The position numbers and the translations under genes are program-made. The notes beneath the pieces are model-generated. The model was not told the DNA's origin. It searched no databases and worked only from the letters and a program-made list of their open reading frames with translations. Below, in pieces: positions 1-5,164 of a DNA stretch of 5,192 nucleotides; within the stretch, counting starts at the first letter, position 1, and the number at the start of each line of letters is the position of its first letter. Origin of the DNA: CAZOMR01 sp964580655 (GTDB taxonomy: Bacteria; RBG-13-61-14; CAZOMR01); contig CAZOMR010000232.1 of assembly GCA_964580655.1 (NCBI GenBank), forward strand, positions 1 through 5,192. Reading direction: 5' to 3'.

Positions 1-229
1 GGAAAATTTGAAAAGGATGCCCCGCTCAGCCTATATTAAAAGGGCCAAACACGAGGGGGCGATCCGGTGGGTCACCCGTACTTCATAGTTCAAAGAAAAT
101 CTGCGTTTATCCTACGGATCTTCGATCTGCAGTTTTCATGATGACTTGGTGGTTAAAATTATTTCTTCTTTTCGTTCTTTGCGTCTTTGCGGTGTAAGAG
201 AAAATCTTAACTGCACTTTTTCGGTTTAG
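1..229. other. non-coding flank downstream of the operon
   Basis: No open frame of useful length and no RNA gene that I recognise lies in this stretch. It is AT-richer than the genes beside it, with T-rich tracts around 130-230. The last gene of the operon ends at its right edge on the minus strand. Reading on from that stop I find no G+C-rich hairpin followed by a T run, so the transcript end is not visible as an intrinsic terminator. The stretch contains a tandem octamer (176-191) within text that resembles dispersed intergenic repeats known from environmental bacterial genomes. That resemblance is from memory and was not searched. Confidence 0.6.
176..191. repeat. tandem octamer TCTTTGCG x2
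   Basis: Two perfect head-to-tail copies of TCTTTGCG occupy 176-183 and 184-191. They are embedded in pyrimidine-rich text (about 161-191) and followed by GTGTAAG. On the minus strand this reads as CGCAAAGA repeated. Motifs of the type CTTTGCGTCTTTGCGG recur between genes in many unrelated environmental bacteria. This is my recollection, and whether it is dispersed in this genome cannot be seen from one copy. Confidence 0.5.
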
Positions 230-946
230 TTATATTTTCTGGCCGTAAATGATGATACTTTTCGGACAGCAGTAATCCAGGATGTTCTTCTCTATACTGG
301 AAATGCCCGGAGATTCAATGGTCTTTACCAGGAACTTGCGATATGTCCGTGATACCGGGTGATTCTCGTCATCCAGCCCAAAGGCACAGCGCAGAAGCCA
401 GTATGGAGAATGAAAGCCATGGGCATGGCGCAGTGCGTAGATGCGAAGTCCGGCACGCCGCATCTTGGCCGCAAGCTCTTTCGGCGTGAATTTGCGGACA
501 TGGCCACCGGGATTGGCAAAATAGAGCGGGGACAGAAACCCGTATGCGGCCTCGGTGAACCATGTAGGCACTGTGGCCGCTATCCGGCCTCTCGGCTTCA
601 GGATGCGCACGAACTCCGCAAGAGCACGGACATCCTCGTGGATGTGCTCGAGCACCTCGGAACAGATAATGCGGTCAAAACACGCGTCGGCAAAGGGAAG
701 GTGAACTACATCAGCGGTCATTGCGGCGAATTGTCCTCCGTTTCTGCAATCATCCCGGGACGCGCCGACCAGGCTGTATATTACTTTCTTGATCTCCTTC
801 AAGTCATAATCCATGGCGCAGATAGTGGCCCCCTGGCGAAAGGCCTCAAAGCTGTGCCGGCCCCCTCCGCACCCGGCATCGAGCACAAGCTGTCCGGGAC
901 GGACATCAAGTAGATTGAAATCAACGGTCAGCATAACCGGAACCAC
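230..946 (-). CDS. class I SAM-dependent methyltransferase
   Basis: This is a soluble Rossmann-fold methyltransferase of the Methyltransf_11 type, 238 aa from GTG at 946. Motif I, VLDAGCGGG, lies at residues 21-29 and binds S-adenosylmethionine. An acidic residue ending strand 2 is in AMDYD (44-48). The segment TADVVHLPFADACFD (77-91) followed by SEVLEHI (96-102) is typical of the family, as is the later LKPRGRIAATVP (116-127). Length is normal for a stand-alone enzyme and the frame is intact. The start is uncertain. GTG at 946 has GAGG 9 nt upstream; ATG at 934 gives MLTVDF, which is how I remember relatives starting, but it has no good ribosome site. Either start overlaps the upstream glycosyltransferase stop (26 or 14 nt), implying translational coupling. 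The acceptor is unknown. As last gene after two GT4 enzymes and a GpgS homologue, it may O-methylate a sugar; this is inference. A quinone or lipid methyltransferase role cannot be excluded. Confidence 0.9.
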   Translation of the reverse strand: MVPVMLTVDFNLLDVRPGQLVLDAGCGGGRHSFEAFRQGATICAMDYDLKEIKKVIYSLVGASRDDCRNGGQFAAMTADVVHLPFADACFDRIICSEVLEHIHEDVRALAEFVRILKPRGRIAATVPTWFTEAAYGFLSPLYFANPGGHVRKFTPKELAAKMRRAGLRIYALRHAHGFHSPYWLLRCAFGLDDENHPVSRTYRKFLVKTIESPGISSIEKNILDYCCPKSIIIYGQKI

Positions 947-2213
947 GCGAAACGGCCTCGCTATAGACCTCGGAGGTTACGCGAGCGCATTCGCGCCAGG
1001 TGAACCGCTCCATTACGCGCTTAAACCCGCGGTTGCCCATTTCTTTCCGGAGACCGGGCTGGTCGAGCAACTTTTTTATGGCCCTGGCAATGGCGTCTGC
1101 GTTCTTTGGAGGAACAATGATACTTGCGCCGTCATCACCCACGACCTCTGGCAGGGCTCCTCCGTCAGTGCATACCACAGGCAGGCCGCAGGCCATGGCC
1201 TCTGCGGCTGGAAGTCCGAAGCCCTCGTAAACACTGGGGACAACGCTGATCTCTGATTTCGCGTATTCGCGTGCCAGGGCATCTGCGCTCAGCCGTTCAA
1301 GGACCTGGACCCTGTGTTTCAGCTTGTATTTATCCAGAAGCCAGTTGACCCAGAATTTATACTTCGAGCACCCGTCCACTATCAGGAGGTGTGTATCCGG
1401 GGGGAGTTGCTCAAGCGCCTGGATAAGATAAAGTATTCCCTTTTTGCGATCCTCTGTATTCCCGACAAAGATAAGCCTGCGTGGAATTTTTTCTACGGCA
1501 GGATAAAGATGAAAGACATCATCGTCCACGCCGTCATAGGCCACGCGCATCCTGGCTGGATTCAATTGAAATGCCCTGCACACGGCTTGTGCGGAATCCT
1601 GAGAGCCGGAGATAACCATGTCCAGGCTCTTTGCCACGAGCTTCTGCATGACAAAGGGATAAAAGACCACACGCCGGAGTCGCTCTACCAGGGACTGGGT
1701 CTGCTCAAAGTCGGCACTGCGGTCAAGTCCGAGTGGATGATGAATAGATGCTATGACCGGCACGCCGAAGGCTCTCATCAGGAGGTATCCATAGCCCAGG
1801 CACTGATTATCGTGAATCAGGTCGAAGCGCTGTCCCTCATTCCATAGTTGTGTGAGCTTGCGAAAGGCCCGGAGCGAGAAGGCCAGTATCTCCGGGAAAA
1901 ACCATAGTCTGGTCATTGCGAACTCGGAGAAGTTAAGCGGCGTGAAAATGGACAAGGGATTTGACCGGGAAAGAAAATCTCTCCTCACACCGTAGAAATT
2001 CTGGTTGGGAATCTTGATCACACGCGCCCAGTGCATAGGCGCGGGATAGGGAGGCCCCACTATAAGAGTTATCTCATGTCCAAGCCGGGCCAGTTCGCGG
2101 CTCAGGTAATAGAGATATATCCCCTGGCCGCCCGAGTACATGTTGCCACGGTAGGACAGGAGACAGACCCTCAGTCGTTCCGGCATGGGTTCAGGCCTGA
2201 TCCTCCGAGTCAT
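921..2213 (-). CDS. GT4 family glycosyltransferase (paralog A)
   Basis: This is a retaining GT-B glycosyltransferase, about 430 aa. The N-terminal acceptor domain opens with VCLLSYRGN and a glycine loop, GGQG (numbering from ATG 2213: about 16-31). SIHHP lies near 156-160. The C-terminal donor domain starts with LIFVGNTEDRKKG (about 247-259) and carries the EX7E motif EGFGLPAAE (E330, E338), which contacts the nucleotide-sugar in GT4 enzymes. GGALPEVVG follows and a WRECARV helix is near the end. ATG 2213 is preferred because AGAGG lies 9 nt upstream. It overlaps the small membrane gene by 23 nt. ATG 2186 is an alternative just after that gene's stop, and the open frame extends up to GTG 2318 without family similarity. 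Its domain layout, EGFG-type motif and NTEDRKKG segment match the other GT4 in this operon throughout, so the two are paralogs. Donor and acceptor sugars are not predictable from motifs. No signal peptide or membrane helix is seen; it probably works on the cytoplasmic side. Confidence 0.93.
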   Translation of the reverse strand: MTRRIRPEPMPERLRVCLLSYRGNMYSGGQGIYLYYLSRELARLGHEITLIVGPPYPAPMHWARVIKIPNQNFYGVRRDFLSRSNPLSIFTPLNFSEFAMTRLWFFPEILAFSLRAFRKLTQLWNEGQRFDLIHDNQCLGYGYLLMRAFGVPVIASIHHPLGLDRSADFEQTQSLVERLRRVVFYPFVMQKLVAKSLDMVISGSQDSAQAVCRAFQLNPARMRVAYDGVDDDVFHLYPAVEKIPRRLIFVGNTEDRKKGILYLIQALEQLPPDTHLLIVDGCSKYKFWVNWLLDKYKLKHRVQVLERLSADALAREYAKSEISVVPSVYEGFGLPAAEAMACGLPVVCTDGGALPEVVGDDGASIIVPPKNADAIARAIKKLLDQPGLRKEMGNRGFKRVMERFTWRECARVTSEVYSEAVSRGSGYADR

Positions 2214-2448
2214 CCGGATTTTCCTCTTTATCCCCGGTCTCCGCCAGGTCGGGCGAAGGCGGCTCCACCTTGATGGTGAAGATGGTCCATCCCACCCAGG
2301 CGACAAGCCCGATGACACCCAATGTCAGAACCGTGACCGGAATGGCCAGTGCAATGTAGCTTCCGGAGAAGACCCCGATGACAAAGAGAATCCCTGCCAA
2401 CAGCGCGGCCAGACAAATAATTCCACCATACATCTGATTTCGATCCAT
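2191..2448 (-). CDS. small two-helix membrane protein, acidic C-terminus
   Basis: I do not recognise this 85-aa protein as a named family. Two hydrophobic segments are clear: about residues 7-27 (GGIICLAALLAGILFVIGVF region) and about 31-57 (IALAIPVTVLTLGVIGLVAWVGW region). A short link with GSY lies between them. The last 24 or so residues are strongly acidic (PDLAETGDKEENPDDSEDQA) and probably cytoplasmic or otherwise exposed. ATG 2448 has GGGGAG 9 nt upstream. It lies 42 nt after the GT4 paralog B stop, and its end overlaps the preferred start of GT4 paralog A by 23 nt, so it is co-transcribed and probably co-translated with the latter. Coding is supported by the membrane-protein pattern, the good ribosome site and the tight packing. 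It could anchor a glycosyltransferase to the membrane or help export a product. Both are guesses from position only. Confidence 0.8.
   Translation of the reverse strand: MDRNQMYGGIICLAALLAGILFVIGVFSGSYIALAIPVTVLTLGVIGLVAWVGWTIFTIKVEPPSPDLAETGDKEENPDDSEDQA
2223..2227 (-). promoter_or_regulatory. ribosome binding site for GT4 paralog A
   Basis: AGAGG on the minus strand lies 9 nt before ATG 2213, inside the end of the small membrane gene. It supports 2213 over ATG 2186, whose nearest purine site (GGAGG) is about 15 nt away. Placement inside the preceding gene fits translational coupling. Confidence 0.5.
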
Positions 2449-2457
2449 ATTATCTTA

Positions 2458-2463
2458 CTCCCC
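2458..2463 (-). promoter_or_regulatory. ribosome binding site of small membrane gene
   Basis: GGGGAG on the minus strand, 9 nt before ATG 2448. It fixes the start of this short gene and is one of the better ribosome sites in the operon. Confidence 0.6.
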
Positions 2464-2478
2464 TTTCTGGACTAGTGG

Positions 2479-2508
2479 ATTATAGCACTTTTACTGATGC
2501 AGGGAAAA
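2479..2508 (-). promoter_or_regulatory. candidate internal promoter (extended -10)
   Basis: The minus strand reads TGCTATAAT at 2487-2479, a perfect -10 hexamer with the TGn extension. The -35 is weak: TTTTCC at 2508-2503 with an 18-bp spacer, or TTTCCC at 17 bp. Both lie inside the end of GT4 paralog B. Transcription would begin near 2472, about 24 nt before the small membrane gene. It could give the last three genes expression independent of gpgS. A chance match in this short AT-rich gap is possible. Confidence 0.4.
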
Positions 2509-3786
2509 CCCTCGTTTACTGTTCCTTTGAAGCGCTTTTTTCTTGCGGATAATATTTTTCTCGTAAACCAGGGTCATCTCCCTTGCGGCCACATTCCAGG
2601 AGAAACGCGACTCAATCCTCTTCCGGCCTGCCTCGCCCATGCGCGTGCGGAGTGCGGGATCATCGAGTAGCCTCCGGATAGACCGAGCCAGGGCGCGGGC
2701 GTTTCTTTTCGGCACGATGAAGCCGGCCTGGCCGGAGGTTCCGACAACCTCCGGAAGAGCGCCTCCATCCGTGGCGACCACGGGCAGGCCGCAGGCCATT
2801 GCTTCTGCGGCAGGGAATCCAAAGCCCTCATAGATGCTTGAGGATACCGCCACCTCGGCCTCCTGATACCTGCGCACCACCTCCTCCGTGGGTATCTTGC
2901 CGGTGCACCTGATGCGCTCGCGGATGTTATACCGCCTGCACAACTCATCCATGACCACATGACGCGGCGCGCCGCCGTCCACCACGGTCAGGGACACCTC
3001 CCGCGGAAGATACAGCATGGCCTCAAGCAGATAGCGAATGCCCTTCTTGCGATCCTCCGTATTCCCGACAAAGATAAGTCCCCCGGGAATCTTTTTAACA
3101 TCGGCTCCCGGACGAAAGAGTTCAGTGTCCACGCCATTGTAAACCACCCTGACCCTGTTCTGTGGGATGCTGAAGGACCTTGCCACAGAGCCGGCCGCGG
3201 TCTTGGACACAGCGATCAGATCATCGAGATGAGGAGTAACAAGCTGGTGCATGAGCAAAGGATAATAGGCTGTCCGGCGAAGCCTGTCCGAGAACCCCGG
3301 CAGTTGCTGGAAGTCCTCCTTTTGATCCTCCTTGAGAGGATGGTGAACGGTTGCGACAACCGGTGCGCCCAGGGACTTCATGAGGAGAATTCCGAATCCG
3401 AGGGTCTGATTGTCATGGATGATGTCAAAGGGCCTGCTTTGCCAGAGCCTGTAAAGTTGAAGGTATGCGCGGAGCGAGAAGGCGAACATCTCAGGGAAAA
3501 AGCCGAACCGGGTCATGAAGAACTCGAAGAAATGCAGGGGCGTATAGACTTTAAGTGGCGAGTCTCCAGGATGGATGAATTTTGTGAAGAACTTTCGCGT
3601 TGCAAACATGTTGTAGTTCTCGAGCTTGTGCACCCGGCACCATGGGGTGTCCCAGGTATAGGGAGGCCCCTGGATGAGATGAACTTCATGTCCGAGTTTG
3701 GCCAGGTATTTTGAAAGATAATAGACGTAAATTCCCTGTCCCCCGCAATACATGTTGCCTCGATAACTGAGAAGAGCTACACGCAT
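2491..3786 (-). CDS. GT4 family glycosyltransferase (paralog B)
   Basis: This is an intact 431-aa GT-B, GT4-type glycosyltransferase expected to transfer a sugar from a nucleotide-sugar with retention of configuration. It begins directly with MRVALLSYRGN and the glycine loop GGQG (residues 15-18). TVHHP is at 146-150, GLIFVGNTEDRKKG at 236-249 starts the donor domain, and EX7E is EGFGFPAAE (E320, E328). ATDGGALPEVVG (338-349) and FSWNVA (395-400) complete the pattern. An aromatic-rich stretch at 81-115 (YTPLHFFEFFMTRFGFFPEM, then a helix) is shared with paralog A. The C-terminal tail (410-426) is very basic, including IRKKKALQR, and is absent from paralog A; it may bind membrane phosphates or nucleic acid, but this is unproven. 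The ATG at 3786 matches the family start, with AGG about 9 nt upstream. It is second in the operon, 70 nt after the GpgS-like gene, which suggests that its acceptor could be the GpgS product. Sugar specificity is unknown. Confidence 0.95.
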   Translation of the reverse strand: MRVALLSYRGNMYCGGQGIYVYYLSKYLAKLGHEVHLIQGPPYTWDTPWCRVHKLENYNMFATRKFFTKFIHPGDSPLKVYTPLHFFEFFMTRFGFFPEMFAFSLRAYLQLYRLWQSRPFDIIHDNQTLGFGILLMKSLGAPVVATVHHPLKEDQKEDFQQLPGFSDRLRRTAYYPLLMHQLVTPHLDDLIAVSKTAAGSVARSFSIPQNRVRVVYNGVDTELFRPGADVKKIPGGLIFVGNTEDRKKGIRYLLEAMLYLPREVSLTVVDGGAPRHVVMDELCRRYNIRERIRCTGKIPTEEVVRRYQEAEVAVSSSIYEGFGFPAAEAMACGLPVVATDGGALPEVVGTSGQAGFIVPKRNARALARSIRRLLDDPALRTRMGEAGRKRIESRFSWNVAAREMTLVYEKNIIRKKKALQRNSKRGFSLHQ

Positions 3787-3856
3787 GACCTCTCGCCTAA
3801 GTAATTTTTCCCCGGATCATTTTTTTCTGCCGACTGCGATTTCGGGGGATAGGGGA

Positions 3857-4825
3857 TCAGCTGATCTGTCTGGTCTCCTGGTATTCGGGAATGGTGGCCA
3901 TGGGCGGACGCTCATTTATTTGAACCGAGGCAGGGGTGAGCTGATAGCAATCCGGCCCGCTCTCCAGCATTCGATACATCTCGCTAAGCTGATTTTTCAG
4001 TTGAATCCGGTGGAGTTCATGCAGTCTGTTGATAAAGGCATGCAGGATTTCAAAGCCCATCTTGCCCAGCACATTTGCGGGCTGATTGCGGTGGACCCGA
4101 AGGTCCAGGTTGACCTGGGCTATCACATCGGGGCCGTAGTTGGTGTAGATGTCAATGAGCATGCCGGTCTCTATCCCGTAGCCCGCGGCAAAGGGCAATT
4201 GCTCAAGGAGCTCCCTTCGGCCCGCGCACTCTCCGGAACAGGGCTGATATAGCCGGGCCAGCTCCGGGAAAAAACATGAGAACAAGGGACGTACCAGTAT
4301 CTCGGTCACCCTGCCGCCGCCAAATTCATTCTCCTCTCCGGGTATCTGGATCGGCCTCTGATAGTATGCCTTGACAAAAAGTATGTCATCGTAATGAAGC
4401 AACGGCCCCAGAAGACCGTAAACGAACTTCGGATGCATATTCTTGATGTCCGCATCAAGCCAGAGGATGATGTCCCCGGATAAAAGGTAAAGGCTCTTCC
4501 AGAGGTTCTCCCCCTTGCCCGGATAATGACCGTGCTGGCTCAGGCAATCGCCGCTGAAATACACATCAACCCCGGCCTTGCCCGCAAGCTCCATTGTGCG
4601 ATCCTCAGAGCCGGAATCTATAACCGCGATCTGATCGAGCAATGGATAGCGATGAACGCATTCATCCTTCACAACCTCAATGGCATGAACAATAGTGGCC
4701 TCTTCATTGAGAGTCGGAAAAGCCGCGCTGATCGTAAGACCCTTTTCCTGCTTGAGCCTTACAAGTCTATCCAGATCAGCAAAGGCTGAATGGTGAAAAG
4801 TATTCTCCGCCCATCCCTGATTCAT
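3857..4825 (-). CDS. gpgS: glucosyl-3-phosphoglycerate synthase (GT81)
   Basis: This is a GT-A, GT81-family enzyme, 322 aa, usual length for the family. The expected reaction is NDP-glucose plus D-3-phosphoglycerate to glucosyl-3-phosphoglycerate, in the cytoplasm. Seen in order (from ATG 4825): AAFPTLNEE (34-42) and VIDSGSEDRT (68-77) in the nucleotide-binding half; PGKGENLWKSL (102-112); the metal-binding DxD in WLDADI (D124, D126); FVKAYYQRP (150-158); GGGRVTE (169-175), characteristic of GpgS; QPCSGECAGRRELL (194-207); GYGIETG (215-221); VNLDLRVHRNQP (238-249), whose His matches the metal ligand known in mycobacterial GpgS; and ERPPM near the C-terminus (305-309). Start: ATG 4825 is chosen over GTG 4831 because the GTG lies inside the ribosome site GAGGTG. 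It is first in the operon, behind a strong promoter. The product is a precursor of glucosylglycerate, an osmolyte, or of methylglucose lipopolysaccharide. No phosphatase is nearby. A mannosyl or other hexosyl donor is possible, since the donor is inferred by family. Confidence 0.92.
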   Translation of the reverse strand: MNQGWAENTFHHSAFADLDRLVRLKQEKGLTISAAFPTLNEEATIVHAIEVVKDECVHRYPLLDQIAVIDSGSEDRTMELAGKAGVDVYFSGDCLSQHGHYPGKGENLWKSLYLLSGDIILWLDADIKNMHPKFVYGLLGPLLHYDDILFVKAYYQRPIQIPGEENEFGGGRVTEILVRPLFSCFFPELARLYQPCSGECAGRRELLEQLPFAAGYGIETGMLIDIYTNYGPDVIAQVNLDLRVHRNQPANVLGKMGFEILHAFINRLHELHRIQLKNQLSEMYRMLESGPDCYQLTPASVQINERPPMATIPEYQETRQIS

Positions 4826-4828
4826 AAA

Positions 4829-4834
4829 CACCTC
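4829..4834 (-). promoter_or_regulatory. ribosome binding site deciding the gpgS start
   Basis: GAGGTG on the minus strand, with GAGG ending 5 nt before ATG 4825. The alternative GTG codon (4829-4831) is part of this site, so translation most likely begins at the ATG two codons later. A second purine block, AGAGGAG at 4852-4858, has no start codon at a suitable distance. Confidence 0.7.
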
Positions 4835-4876
4835 ACTTGTAAAACGAACTACTCCTCTTATCCCTCTCTATGTCTC

Positions 4877-4905
4877 TTTATACCAAAGGCATTTTTTAAT
4901 GTCAA
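4877..4905 (-). promoter_or_regulatory. sigma70-type promoter of the operon
   Basis: The minus strand carries a perfect -35 TTGACA (4905-4900), a 17-bp spacer and a -10 TATAAA (4882-4877), one mismatch from consensus. The predicted transcription start is near 4870, giving an untranslated leader of about 45 nt before gpgS ATG 4825. The leader is purine-rich and shows no obvious stem-loop or uORF. Core promoter strength suggests substantial basal expression. No clear operator repeat overlaps it. Confidence 0.85.
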
Positions 4906-4969
4906 GAAAATTAGGCGGGGGCTAATAATTTATGAAGAGCCTGCGACATAATAGCGGGTTTTGCCCATT

Positions 4970-5014
4970 GTAAGGGAGACCAGTCGGCCTACAGCCCGTC
5001 TGGGTCGCCCCTAC
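4970..5014. repeat. imperfect inverted repeat, GTAGGGGCGACC type
   Basis: The left arm GTAAGGGAGACC (4970-4981) pairs with the right arm GGTCGCCCCTAC (5003-5014) at 10 of 12 positions. Pairing can extend inward (CCAGTCGG with CCGTCTGG) around a small loop near CCTACAG. The arm type, GTAGGGGCGACC with its complement, resembles a palindromic intergenic repeat I remember from many environmental genomes. Neither side is followed by a T run, so it is unlikely to be an intrinsic terminator. Confidence 0.6.
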
Positions 5015-5059
5015 CGCCAACCTCTTGAAATCAGTTCTTCGTCCCCCCCGGGGAGACCT

Positions 5060-5083
5060 GCCTGCGCCAAGGTTTTGGCAGGC
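5060..5083. repeat. inverted repeat GCCTGC...GCAGGC
   Basis: GCCTGC (5060-5065) and GCAGGC (5078-5083) form a perfect 6-bp stem. Within the 12-nt loop CCAA and TTG can pair further around GGTT, giving a compact hairpin. It is not followed by a T run on either strand. It probably belongs to the same repeat-rich block as the neighbouring stem-loops. Confidence 0.5.
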
Positions 5084-5104
5084 ATGAATGACAGCCTGGG
5101 TTAA

Positions 5105-5164
5105 AGGGGCACAGGGAGTTCCGCTCCCCGGAAGAAGTGCCCTTGCTCCCAGGAAAGTGCCCCT
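5105..5164. repeat. nested inverted repeats with repeated GTGCCC
   Basis: AGGGGCAC (5105-5112) is a perfect inverse of GTGCCCCT (5157-5164). A second copy of the right arm, AAGTGCCC (5135-5142), could pair with the same left arm. A smaller hairpin, GGGAG (5114-5118) with CTCCC (5124-5128), is nested inside. AAGTGCCC thus occurs twice as a direct repeat (5135-5142 and 5155-5162). Alternative pairing is possible, but I see no gene close enough to be regulated by it. Confidence 0.45.

Noticed and set aside
55..110. tRNA-like look of GGGGCGATCCGGTGGG...TAGTTCAAAG
   Set aside because: A GTTCAA-like piece is present, but no cloverleaf with acceptor, D and anticodon stems can be drawn on either strand.
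359..913. 184-codon plus-strand open frame
   Set aside because: It is antisense to the methyltransferase, whose frame has clear family motifs; the plus-strand product has none.
2214..2318. N-terminal extension of GT4 paralog A up to GTG 2318
   Set aside because: The added residues lie opposite no family similarity, are rich in Ser, Pro, Arg and Trp, and fully overlap the small membrane gene in another frame; a better ribosome site exists at ATG 2213.
2959..3714. 251-codon plus-strand open frame
   Set aside because: Antisense to GT4 paralog B. A similar plus-strand frame also lies opposite paralog A (1314-1847), with shared stretches, as expected from mirrored coding sequence.
3787..3856. 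possible terminator between gpgS and GT4 paralog B
   Set aside because: Only a loose C-rich/G-rich pairing with a loop near 28 nt is seen on the minus strand and no T run follows, so I treat the genes as one operon.
3785..4252. 155-codon plus-strand open frame
   Set aside because: Antisense to the end of the GpgS homologue and without recognisable motifs.
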